The position numbers and the translations under genes were made by a program. From the NCBI RefSeq assembly GCF_964275005.1, contig NC_092701.1, positions 34,972,520 through 35,036,519 of the forward strand: DNA of 64,000 nucleotides, given 5' to 3'. Origin of the DNA: Diadema setosum. Its lineage: Eukaryota; Echinodermata; Echinoidea; Diadematoida; Diadematidae. The notes below the pieces were generated by a model. It ran no database searches, had not been told where the DNA came from, and saw only the letters and a program-made list of their open reading frames with translations. Below, piece by piece: positions 23,301 to 31,894 of this stretch. Numbering within the stretch: the stretch's first letter is position 1; every line of letters starts with the position of its first letter.

Positions 23301-26300
23301 AATTTTTAAAAATTCATAACTTTTGCATCGATTGTCCAATTTTCCTCAAACTTTCACTGATGTGTTCTACTAATATTGCTACATTCTCTCAATCCTTATG
23401 TTAATGAAGGTGAACTTGTCCTTTAAAGAATTTTCTCAACCCATTCTATAAGATCGAAAATCAATATACAGGGACTTAACTAGGTTATCATAGTGAATGG
23501 TAGCTTTACAAATGGTAACGAAAGGGTTTGTTTCAATGAAATCAGCAAGCTCCCAATCAATGATACACTGTAATTCATTATGCAGTGAAGCAATTGATTG
23601 ATTAGATTGCAGCATTAATAACAGCAACACTACATCAGAAGCATGCTGGATATGCAAGACGGAAGCTGCAAATTACATTTGTCATGAATTAATCAAACAA
23701 TTTGTAACAGCAATTCTGACTGTGCAACGCAATTACACAGATTACGTAAACAAAGATCTTCAAAATGTGTCCTTGAAAATGTATCTCCATTTCAAATCTT
23801 GCAGCCAAGTGTATAATGTCTTCTTTTCAACCATGGAAAAGATCTGAGTAGACTTTACCACATACACTGTTCCTTTGCTACTTAAACAGGCTCACCATGA
23901 AAACATATCACTCCTTAAAGGATGGTATAGTTTTGGTTGGGACGGGACTTTACATTTCTGACTTTTTTGTGAGATAATGAGAAATCTCATATGAAATATG
24001 AAAGGGTATACAATTCTAACAAGAATCAAAAGTTTATTTGATGAAAATTGGTTTTGAAGTGGCTGAGATATCCAGAAACAAGAGGTCCTAATAAAAGGAG
24101 GGACCCACCTTTTGTTAGGAACACTTTGTTTTACTTTGTCTTTGGATATCCCAGCCATTTCAAAACCAATTTTCATCAAATAACTTAAAATTCCTCTTAG
24201 AATTGTATGCCCTTTCATATTTCATGAGTAGTTTCTGATTATCTCGCAAAAAGTTAATATCTGAATCCCCCATCTTAACCAAAATTATACCCTCCCTTTA
24301 ATGACAACTTTTCTCATCAGCAAAATCAGAAAACTGTGAGGGTTCATACAAGACATTTGCTTCTATGCTTTTATTTTTCCACATTTTCAGTTTGGCTTCG
24401 CTCTGCAAAAAAAGTAAAAATAAAAACACTGAATGGAAAACATCTGATATCAGAGTATGAATGTTGGGAACATTACCAAAATCTCAATAAACAGACACAC
24501 ACACAATCAATCAATGAATATATTTCAACAAAGTTGTATTTTGAAAATGCTTCTCAAAGTAGAAGGTTTACATAGGCCAACATGAATCATATAAAAAAAA
24601 TAGATAATTTGGCGTATCTGAAAAATATACCTTGCAGCTGTACCTTGTACATTCAAAAGTTTGTAGCAACCCAAGATGTTTACAAGACTGAATTTCATGA
24701 TGCCATGTTCACTTCCCAAATCAACACAGATAGTCATTTTGACTTCTGAATGATAAAACATCTCTTAAAAGGCACTTGTGGTTTAGATTAAGTACCTGAA
24801 GAATGTTTTCTAATGCATATTGTGACTAAGACCGTCAACATTCAAGCAAGAACAGAAACATATAAATGCAATCAGAAAAAGGCAATGTTTTCTTTTTCTT
24901 ACCTCTGTCTAATGACTGGATCCGCAATCTCCGGATGGATGTACTTGCACAATGCTTCTTTTAAAAGAACTGTCTCTTGAAGTCTGTTTTTGTGAAAGAC
25001 AGAGAGGAAACTGTTGCCAGTATCAAAAATCTTCCATTCTCTGTTAGTGAGTTCAGATTCATGACCTCAACTCCAGGTACAGTCAGAGTCAACATTTTTG
25101 TAATGTGGATATTTTTTTTGTGCATTTTGCACGACCAGAAACTAGCACGAAAATAAAAGTGCATGAAACTTTTTGCTTGTTAGTGTATGATATACCACCA
25201 GGTAATGTCTTGATTTTATAAAATGTTGATTTTAGTTGGTAATGATGAATAATTATGCACCTTACTTTCATTTTCGAGAGTCATCTTACTCAGCAGAATG
25301 CGAAAAATTATTCGCTCACAAAATATCCACTTTTACAGCAATCCATATACAATTACAAATAGTGACTACACTGCATATCACTCGTAGGCTCTACAGCTTG
25401 CAATGGAAGTTAGAACATGCAGAAGTTGATTAAAAAAAAAAATCAGCCACAGCACATCTTCACCCCTCTGCAGTAATAATCTCTTTCCTCATAAAAGACC
25501 TATTTCATTATAATCATCATTTTTTCCACTCATTCCAACTTATTCGGGAAGACATTGACTTGCAATGTTGATTTGAGTCAACCAGAATCAGAGGGGCAGT
25601 CAATGGATGCGTACTGCCAAGTTGGCAGAGGCGTTATGTACTAAACCCACGTGATAACCGTTTAAAGTGTATGCTGAAAGTTGTGTGCTTCAATAGATGG
25701 TCTGATATTAAAAACTCAGAGACACAAACATGTGACTAACATGTGACTACTAAACATGGGGATAGAAAATGAGGTGAGCCCTGGTCAGGTCCTGAGGTTT
25801 CTGTAACGCCTGGGGATTATCTAATAACTACTTTGTGTGCAGGGCATGCATACATATTTAATTCCTCAAATAGATAGTAATATGCATGTGTAAATTGGGA
25901 TGAAAATCAAAATGACTTGCCAGTCATGGTACATCCATTAATCGGTCTGTTTGTTACCTGATGTCAATGTACTCAGCTTCTGCTTGAGGGAAGAGCCATT
26001 TTACATGCCACATCATCAGTTTAGTCCTGCAAGGAAACAAGGATCACAATTTTATCTAAATCAATGAATTAATGAGTTGCAAAAATAACAACTTGATGTA
26101 CTTGTAAGAAGTCATTAACTTGAATAAATACAATGTACGCAGTACCCAATGCTAAAAGGGATCAGAACCAGAAATGGCTGTGGGGCAGAAACTCGGTATT
26201 CTAGTAGATACAGTGGAAACTCAGTATAACGAGATCCTTGGGACCAAGACAATTAGTTCTTTATAACAGATGTTTTGTTACATCAGTAGTCAATAAACAA

Positions 26301-29300
26301 TACCAAAACAAAGGAAGTAAATTCATTGGAACCAGAGAAATTAGTTTGACATATCAGGTATTTTGTTATATTTTATCTCTTTATGTAGAATTTCCACTGT
26401 ACAAGGGTCCAATCTGAGTATGTATGCCACTACTAAAAACACTGAATATTCAGTGTTTATCTATATTGATGAAGGGCAACTTGCAATTAGTTACAATGAT
26501 CACAAATTTGTATCAGTTAACAATACAATCAATTTCTGACCAGTTTGTGACAGCTTTAAGACAATCTGTGATCTGTGCGCTAGCAAAACCCTCTCGTCTT
26601 TTTTTTCTCCCCATTTCTCACACTATCAGGTCGACCTCTTTGTTATGCAACAGATAAACGCCCTACAGACAGACCGTGGCACTCACTTTTTGTTGAAGCT
26701 GGTAGAATTTTCCCGATGCTTGGTGAAATGATGGGGCAGAAGCCTGAGTCTGATGTGTCTCTTGTATGCCTCTTTGCTCACAAGTTTCCACTGTCAGGGC
26801 AAAACAATGCAAACTTACAAACTAGTTGGCCATGGCCTGCCGTAATTTCAGTTTATGAGCAATCAGACACTACAGACCTACATGTAGTAATGGACTATCT
26901 GATTCAGTCGTTTCTACGAAATATACTCCAATACTTGGAATCATGTTTGCATGCAAGAGTAATAAGTTATTGCAATGTTGGGCAAACCTCAAGTAATTGT
27001 GTTGTTTACTTTTTTTTTTCCACGAACAACCTGTGATGAAAAAGAGCGCTCAGATTTGTAATATTTTCGAAATCTGAAAAGGCTATTTGCAAACAGGAAT
27101 GTGGAAAGTGTTCTGTGAGTTTCATGGATACTGCTCCTTATTCTAAATGACATTGTTCTTACACAAAATGGATATTTGGATACATATAACTTAAATGCAG
27201 ATCAGGAAATTATGAGCTCTTGTGGTAATATGAACTCATTTAGTAAACAGAAAGGTGTAACAGGTGACACACACATGCATCAACTGGAAATATGTCATCC
27301 TTTCAGAAAATAATCTATGTTCATTTTTTTTTTCATTTTGCACAATTGGCATAGAATCATGTTGTAATATAAACCAACACAATAATCCCCTTATAGCTTT
27401 ACAGTACAAAAGAAGTTGCTATCATGGCAACTGAAATGATTAGTTATGAGTCTAAATACTTGAAATGGCTCAGATGCGTGTTGTTAGACATGTTACTCAC
27501 TCTGAAATTGAGGAAGCCTGGTTTATTCTTGATATCACCGACTGCACTGTAGCGCTTCCTGTCTGCATCTTCCAGAAACCTGTAGTCTGAGAAAGGGAAT
27601 CACTTTGTCATAAGCACCACATCACGATAACATCATTTAAATTATGAATGTAAGCTTTAATTAAAAAACTCAATACCATATAAGGAAGATATGTAATTAA
27701 AAAAATTTAGAAATTCTGACTGTTATTTCATTATCTCACAAAGAAAATAGCATGTTGGAATACTTTGGCATAGCGTTTATGGTAAATACTTGAACAAAGT
27801 TTGAAAATAGGACTAGTACAATAAACATCTTCAAAATCCCATCCCCCTCCCCCCCCCAAAAAAAAAAAAAAAAAAAAAAATACATAAATACATAAGGAAG
27901 TTTAAGTCTCATCTCCAGAATGCAAACACCTAAATTTATCCACAAATCAATATTAAAAATGATATACAGTTGAACCTCTCGTATCCGCACAAGTCGGGAC
28001 CGGGGCTCATCCAGATAAGGGATTTGGCCGGATACGGGAGACTCAATGCTTTATACATGTACATATACATACACATGTACTGATGTAGCAGATTGTAGTA
28101 CCACATGTAGTAATGTGTATACTGCAACCTTTTCATTGTTACACTCAGTAACAGACCCCAAAATAGAGGTGTATGTTAATGTTGGAAGTAATATGTAATT
28201 CATGTGTGTTTGTGTAGGAGTTCTCAAGGAGTTGGGAATCCCCCTTTCCTCCCGTAATTATAAAAAAAAAAAATAAAAAAAAAATCACGGCGAGATTGCG
28301 TCCGTATAATAGAGAGATCCGGATAAAGGGAGGCCGGATAAGAGAGGTTCAACTGTAGATGGTGCAAAATGACTACACTGCAAATGGACTGCTCAGCAAA
28401 GAAAAAGGAAGAAGATAGCATTAGAATGTGAGAGCAGATTCATCTTATGTTTATAGAAGTAGCATAATTAGAGTAAGACAACTATCTTCATCATTCAATG
28501 ACAAATCTTACTCTTCTCTTAATTCAAAGCTTTTGTTTTGGCTGAAATTAGACATACCACTCAGAAGATAATTTTCACTGAAGTCTTTCACAGCTACAAA
28601 GGCTGTCTTGTCCCTGATGCCTGAACAACCAGACTGGGATTTGTGCTGCTTTACACAAGCTAAACTGTGAGTTGTAAAGGACAAATACAAACAAGACAGG
28701 AAATGAATTATCACAGACTAACTAGTGAAATATATTAGATGCACTACTCAATCAGCAAATGACAATAAGTGAGATATGTGATGCATGAAATTTAATTCAC
28801 TATATTTGCTGCAAGAATACTGACAATATTTCACGATACAGTATATTTGTTTGAATACATTTAAACAGCCAAATGGTGTTGATACTTCATTACAAAGATT
28901 CTATGTATTTCGAAAAACTGAGAAACAATATGATGACACTCTTTCTTTATCAAGAAAAAACACTGCTGCACTTGAAAAGCAAAATAAGGTACAGATTATT
29001 CATCAATACCAACTTACATGTCGATGCAATACATTATCTATAATGTGAAAATAATTGTTGGTTTTCTAATCCACCCCAGTGGCTGGCGAATAAACATCCA
29101 TTCAATTGGACCACCCATAAATCTCCACACGACCAGATCTTTCCTCTTGTCAAGACATGGTGGGATACTTTGCTCAGTTTTTAGGTAGCCTACAACAGAC
29201 TCAGAAAAACTTGCCAGCTGTGCCAATATATTTGCTACTTTTTTTTTTTTTTTTTTTTTTTTTTGGGGGGGGGGGGGAATCTGCAATTATTACTATCTAT

Positions 29301-31526
29301 CTTAGATCATTTTGACCACAGCTATTCCCAAAGCTACTATGGTAATTGACTGGTTTGAAATATAGATGTGTAATGTGCAACATACATTTCTCTGAAACAA
29401 AACAAAACAAAACAAAACATAAAATCATAGTAGGCCTAAAGAAGGAAAGGCCTTTTTGAAACACATACACAGCAATTTATGTTTGTTTGAAAGATTGGGG
29501 TCTTACCAACAGGTGGTTGTCTGACATCTTGGACAGGTATACTTTGCTCTTTCAGAGGCACAGACCATGCACTTCCTGTTTTGGTGCAAGCATGCGTGGA
29601 AAAAATATGACAGAAATGGAGAAGACTGTTGGAAATTGAAGAAGTATGAGAGAATGCATTTCCTCTCATTTAAAAAAGACTAACAAATCTACAACTAGAA
29701 GCACTAATGAATTAAATGAAGGTCATTTAAGTTTGAAACATATACATATAGGTCTACCCTCTTAAATGATGATTCTGAAATTATAACTCTTATAATACTA
29801 TTATTCTTTTGAATTAGATATGGAAACGCAATGTACAAGATGTTACAAGACCAAACTGAAGTAAACAGATCAACCACTGAGGTGCCATATGGTCATCCTT
29901 ATTGACCAGTGTAAATACACTGTATATACCTTGAGTATGTGTCAGTCTAGGCCATTATGACATGTTTTTACATTAATGACAGTATTCTGGGTCTGGATCT
30001 GGGCCCCATTTCATAAAATGTTGATATGATAGCAACTCTTCCTGGAATGACAATTGTCATAGTAACGACAAGAATCCAGCTTCCTGATTGGCTGTTGCTA
30101 TTGGAAGTTGTCATTCCACCTAAAGTTGTCATGCTAACATCTTTTATGAAATGGGGCCCAGGTTGGTTTGTCAGTCATTAATGTCCTCCCAGCAGACACT
30201 ATCTACAATAACTTGATGACATGAGAAATGCATTGCATGTGGAATAACTTCATGGTATTATAGTTTTAACGATTAGATCCTGAAGGATACACTATAGATG
30301 GAAGGAGAAAATTATTTGTAATAGTATTATTTGTAGCAGTGCAGTCCACATGAAATAACGCAAAATATTCTGTGGGTAAACACATACAACATGTGGAGGC
30401 AATTTCTGCACTGTAAAATCAGAAGCCAAACTAACTAGAAATTCTAGGCTTCTGAAGAGCAAAGTGTGGCGTTATAAATGTACCTTCCTATCCATGCTGA
30501 TATCTCAAATTCGGGAAACCCAAATTGCACGAAAATGACACTCTTCAGAGGATAGTTTAGCTTTTTTCCAACCACTCGCATAAATTTGAACCAAATTGGT
30601 CATCACATCAGGGAGCTACGAATACGATATCAACGTTGACTTTCCTGTTATTGCTCACGACAACTCACTTTTCATTGGCAATCGCAGCGCACACAGCCTG
30701 CACAATAAAACTGAAGTAAGCTACTGTACGAGCTGAAATTTTCACACACAGATATTTTCGTGAATTGCTACATGTACTTGGAGAACATTTTCGCGTGTTG
30801 TTAATTTTGCAGTTGCGAGGGTCTAACTGAACTTAAAATACTTATTTGCGCGTTGTTATTTTCACGTGTTGTTATTTTCGCGGTTCAAAGGCGATTTGCG
30901 AAATTTGCGAAAATAAAACCACTGTAAAAATTTCAGCTCGTACAGTATCTAATAAGTATGCAACTATTGTGCCAACTTAAGTTTAATGCAAGTAAACTGG
31001 GAGCAAAAAAATCAACACCAATCTCATGATCAAGACAATGCAATGGCAATATAACATTATTTATAAATTTAAAATGATTTAGGTCTAGACCTATGATGGC
31101 AAGTTGAATGAACTCAGGTGAGAAATGCAGTTCCTAGAATGCACATAACCACACATAGACTGAGATACACATGCAGACAGACAAACATACACTCTATCCA
31201 GAGTTTTTCAGTGTAATTTGCAAAGTATCCAATCCAGTTCCTGATCAACACTACTGATCAAGAGACACGCTTTCGGAAAAATTACTACCAACACCATTTG
31301 GTATATATGGGACTGTCATTTTCGACGTCTCGACAGCTACAAAGCGCAAGCATTTCAAGCATTTGCACGAGAGATACCAGTCTAGACCTACTAACTTTAA
31401 CCAAACTTAATTTTTACAACTAACAATTATGCATTCGTTAAATATGCAACATTTGTGTTATTCTACTTGCCTCTGTCTCTCTGATAATGCTGGAAAGTCA
31501 GTCTCTTCGTCGACATTCATCGTCAT
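15241..31526 (-). CDS. ZNHIT6: ZNHIT6 (BCD1) box C/D snoRNP assembly factor, whole gene
   Basis: A ten-exon gene of about 16.3 kb encoding a 314-residue nuclear protein. ZNHIT6 helps assemble box C/D snoRNPs, working with NOP58, NUFIP and the RUVBL1/2 chaperone. All exon phases agree. Residues 21-55 form the HIT zinc finger with spacing C-x2-C-x8-C-x2-C-x4-C-x3-C-x3-H-x5-C. The family core follows with GIRDKTAFVAVKDFSENYLL, DYRFLEDADRKR, LRLLPHHFTKHRENST, WHVKWLFPQAEAEYI, HPEIADPVIRQRLKRY and LVEYPTMHVVLP, all collinear with the human protein. The N-terminus ahead of the finger is only 20 residues, against about 200 in mammals. Exon 10 gives a Lys/Glu-rich tail; without it the frame ends at 16,522 (285 residues). 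Introns 1 and 9 appear to be GC-AG. Exons total 945 coding bases, and intron 7 is 7.5 kb. Confidence 0.94.
15300..15360. repeat. polypyrimidine tract on plus strand
   Basis: (CTT/CCT)-rich on the plus strand. On the minus strand it codes the Glu/Lys/Gly-rich part of the proposed ZNHIT6 exon 10. Confidence 0.7.
15853..16005. mobile_element. 153-bp MITE (CCAGAGCTCTGTTGCA ends)
   Basis: Terminal inverted repeats CCAGAGCTCTGTTGCA and TGCAACAGAGCCCTGG, and an inverted interior (CATAAGTCA.../...TGACTTATTTTTG-like arms). Non-coding. It lies in ZNHIT6 intron 9 (or 3' flank, if exon 9 is terminal). Confidence 0.75.
16259..16490. repeat. imperfect tandem duplication, about 120-bp unit
   Basis: Two successive copies share AACTCATGCAAACACACAGC, GATGNCCAAATG and GACACCA. 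The first starts at about 16,260 and the second at about 16,382. It lies just downstream of the exon 9 read-through stop. Confidence 0.7.
16602..16726 (-). CDS. ZNHIT6: ZNHIT6 exon 9 (spliced form)
   Basis: Codes YHRLSLNRTLKDNLVEKC then LVEYPTMHVVLPENAVQYPL and LTA; human has IIEYPTLHVVLKG. The acceptor is CCCTTCAG. The proposed donor CCGCAG|GCAAGT is a perfect GC-type donor. If it is not used, the frame runs 25 unconserved codons to a TAG at 16,522-16,524. The family match is certain up to about VVLP. Confidence 0.88.
17354..17434 (-). CDS. ZNHIT6: ZNHIT6 exon 8
   Basis: Codes LKRYCSCGVDNVQVF then MKVENQPANVL; human has LKAYIRSQTGVQILMKIEYM. Acceptor GTTGTGTAG, donor AG|GTGTGT. It is separated from exon 7 by the 7.5-kb intron 7. 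Confidence 0.93.
17572..17940 (-). mobile_element. tRNA-derived SINE, near full length
   Basis: On the minus strand the head carries a box A-like TTTGCTCAGTCGGTAGCGC (17912-17930) and a box B-like GGGTTCAATTCCC (17874-17886), as in a tRNA. An unrelated body and a 3' tail of (CAAA)n repeats follow (plus-strand TTTG array at about 17,575-17,598). This is the structure of a tRNA-derived SINE mobilised by a LINE. A second copy of its 3' part lies at 42,854-42,992. It sits in ZNHIT6 intron 8 to intron 7 territory and is not a functional tRNA gene. Confidence 0.85.
18475..18518. repeat. T run into G run
   Basis: T-rich homopolymer broken by single G, ending in GGGGGG. One of several T-to-G (equivalently C-to-A) junctions in the window. 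Confidence 0.85.
19127..19698. mobile_element. TTAA-flanked MITE, family D
   Basis: TTAA on both sides with terminal repeats AGGTAGGTGATACC and GGGATTCCCTACCT. 572 bp including the targets, and non-coding. The right half does not mirror the left internally, so it may be a deleted autonomous element rather than a foldback. Confidence 0.7.
20085..20440. repeat. polypurine tract with C-run/A-run junction
   Basis: GA-rich on the plus strand for about 350 bases, containing a G run (about 20,087-20,101) and a C run followed by a long A run (about 20,277-20,315). Confidence 0.85.
20460..20848. mobile_element. TTAA-flanked MITE, family A, copy 1
   Basis: TTAA-AGGGATATTATAGTTTTGATT at the left and ...AATACCATCCCT-TTAA at the right. 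The two halves are long inverted repeats (GATGAAAATTGGTTTTGAAAT against its complement). Other copies are at 23.9 and 42.3 kb. Confidence 0.85.
21491..21529. repeat. T run into G run
   Basis: About 19 T, then ATTC, then about 15 G. Confidence 0.85.
22376..23450. mobile_element. family C element, copy 2, split by a MITE
   Basis: Matches 14173-14688 from TATACAAATGACGCACAGG to CCCATTCTATA, with many substitutions. It is interrupted by the TTAA element at 22849-23426, so this copy is older than that insertion. Confidence 0.75.
22849..23426. mobile_element. TTAA-flanked MITE, family B, copy 2
   Basis: TTAA-AGGACAAGTT... to ...AACTTGTCCT-TTAA: both ends and both TTAA targets are intact. It has long inverted halves and no coding capacity. 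It lies inside family C copy 2. Confidence 0.88.
23455..23657 (-). mobile_element. degenerate LINE reverse-transcriptase fragment
   Basis: The minus-strand frame reads HASDVVLLL, resembling the YADDxxL catalytic box of reverse transcriptase with Y and the first D changed. It is followed by ASLHNELQCIIDW and ETN...HY, which recall the LxxxLxxxxxW...N...KT downstream region of CR1/Jockey-type LINEs. It is short and decayed; the family is inferred from pattern only. Confidence 0.4.
23915..24301. mobile_element. TTAA-flanked MITE, family A, copy 2
   Basis: TTAA-AGGATGGTATAGTTTTGGTT to ...AACCAAAATTATACCCTCCCT-TTAA, with inverted halves. Same family as 20460-20848 and 42250-42643. Confidence 0.85.
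24903..24983 (-). CDS. ZNHIT6: ZNHIT6 exon 7
   Basis: Codes LQETVLLKEALCKYI then HPEIADPVIRQ; human has YIDPEKSDPVIRQRL. Acceptor CAAAAACAG, donor AG|GTAAGA. Confidence 0.95.
25093..25341. mobile_element. family F element, copy 4 (diverged)
   Basis: Inverted ends TGTAATGTGGATATTTT and AAAATATCCACTTTTACA with the body shared with 58.9 kb (CCAGAAACTNGCACGAAAA, GTAATGTCTTGATT, CAGAATGCGA). In ZNHIT6 intron 6. Confidence 0.6.
25958..26026 (-). CDS. ZNHIT6: ZNHIT6 exon 6
   Basis: Codes TKLMMWHVKWLFPQAEAEYI then DI, matching human CWHVKLQFPQSQAEYIEKR. Acceptor TTCCTTGCAG, donor AG|GTAACA. Confidence 0.95.
26209..26401. mobile_element. TA-flanked pogo/Tigger-like MITE
   Basis: TA-CAGTGGAAACTC at the left and GAATTTCCACTG-TA at the right, 193 bp including the TA targets. 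The sequence begins CAGTGGAAACTCAGTATAACG, the pattern of pogo/Tigger-type termini. In ZNHIT6 intron 5. Confidence 0.75.
26687..26790 (-). CDS. ZNHIT6: ZNHIT6 exon 5
   Basis: Codes WKLVSKEAYKRHIRLRLLP then HHFTKHRENSTSFNK; human has LKLLPNGFTKRKENSTFFDKK. Acceptor CCTGACAG, donor AA|GTGAGT. Confidence 0.95.
27501..27586 (-). CDS. ZNHIT6: ZNHIT6 exon 4
   Basis: Codes YRFLEDADRKRYSAVGDI and ten further residues. With the split codon it restores D-YRFLED as in human ZNHIT6. Acceptor TTTCTCAG, donor GTGAGT; it ends in phase 0. Confidence 0.95.
27848..27881. repeat. C run into A run
   Basis: A C tract directly followed by a long A tract, in ZNHIT6 intron 3. Confidence 0.85.
27965..28357. mobile_element. 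TA-flanked MITE with CAGTTGAACCTCTC ends
   Basis: TA-CAGTTGAACCTCTCGTATCCG at the left and CGGATAAGAGAGGTTCAACTG-TA at the right. Several CGGATA/TATCCG motifs lie just inside the ends. The ends and the TA target fit the Tc1/mariner-pogo group. About 390 bp, non-coding, in ZNHIT6 intron 3. Confidence 0.8.
28558..28664 (-). CDS. ZNHIT6: ZNHIT6 exon 3 (end of HIT finger)
   Basis: Codes LACVKQHKSQSGC (ligands C45, H49, C55) and then GIRDKTAFVAVKDFSENYLL, the strongest match to the human protein (GVRDKTAYISIQQFTEMNLL). Acceptor ACTCACAG|T, donor AGTG|GTATGT. Confidence 0.97.
29239..29277. repeat. T run into G run
   Basis: About 26 T followed by 13 G, in ZNHIT6 intron 2. Confidence 0.9.
29507..29575 (-). 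CDS. ZNHIT6: ZNHIT6 exon 2 (first half of HIT finger)
   Basis: Codes KCMVCASERAKYTCPRCQ then TTTC, the first five zinc ligands (C21, C24, C33, C36, C41). Acceptor AAAACAG|G, donor TG|GTAAGA. It begins and ends in phase 2; the split codon TG|T gives Cys42. Confidence 0.95.
29999..30161. mobile_element. 163-bp foldback MITE with CTGGGCCCCATTTCATAAAA ends
   Basis: The left CTGGGCCCCATTTCATAAAA is mirrored at the right by TTTTATGAAATGGGGCCCAG. The interior is also inverted (ATGACAATTGTCAT core and GGAAGTTGTCATTCC). Non-coding, in ZNHIT6 intron 1. Confidence 0.85.
30722..30947. mobile_element. TA-flanked MITE, family F, copy 1
   Basis: TA-CTGTACGAGCTGAAATTTT at the left and AAATTTCAGCTCGTACAG-TA at the right; the interior is rich in TTTTCGCG/GCGAAAAT motifs. 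Relatives lie at 25.1, 50.0 and 58.9 kb. The TA target suggests a Tc1/mariner-type transposase. Confidence 0.85.
31471..31526 (-). CDS. ZNHIT6: ZNHIT6 exon 1
   Basis: Codes MTMNVDEETDFPALSERQ plus two bases. An in-frame TGA directly precedes the ATG, so the start is fixed (the second ATG, two codons later, is the only in-frame alternative). The donor is GCAAGT, not GT: CAGAG|GCAAGT. The only nearby GT would leave the wrong phase for exon 2. Confidence 0.8.
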
Positions 31527-31731
31527 TCACGTGTGCTGCATTCATACACGTAAATTACACGTGCGTTCGATGTTTGTGTTTACGCTGTAACACGCGACGC
31601 GGACGACGCAAGAGTGGAAGCTCACCGGACGGACCAATTGGCTGTGCACTGCAGGCGTTGATGTTTAACGTGTGTTTGTAGGACGGTTTATAGGATCTAC
31701 ACATTATCAAAATTCCAGCAACATGATGGAT

Positions 31732-31890
31732 TGAATGAATGAATGAATGAATGAATGAATGAATGAATGAATGAATGAATGAATGAATGAATGAATGAAT
31801 GAATGAATGAATGAATGAATGAATGAATGAATGAATGAATGAATGAATGAATGAGATTTGAATGAATGAATAATTGATTGATTGATTGAT
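31732..31890. repeat. (TGAA)n then (TTGA)n microsatellite
   Basis: About 30 tandem TGAA units to 31,853, then a degenerate stretch ending in TTGA units. It lies about 200 bases upstream of the ZNHIT6 ATG, in or beside its promoter. The minus-strand frame it opens (His-Ser-Phe-Ile repeats) is not a gene. Confidence 0.95.
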
Positions 31891-31894
31891 TTCC

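Larger units (their letters stand above)
17435..24902 (-). other. ZNHIT6 intron 7 and its insertions
   Basis: A 7.5-kb intron filled with mobile elements (SINE at 17.6 kb, MITEs at 19.1, 20.5, 22.4-23.4 and 23.9 kb), a LINE fragment at 23.5 kb, T/G and C/A homopolymer junctions, and AT-rich filler (18.0-19.1, 20.9-22.3 kb) in which I see no exon. Confidence 0.7.
29576..31470 (-). other. ZNHIT6 intron 1
   Basis: A 1.9-kb intron with a GC donor and an AACAG acceptor. It contains the two MITEs at 30.0 and 30.7 kb; the remainder (30.16-30.72 and 30.95-31.47 kb) shows no exon. Confidence 0.65.
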
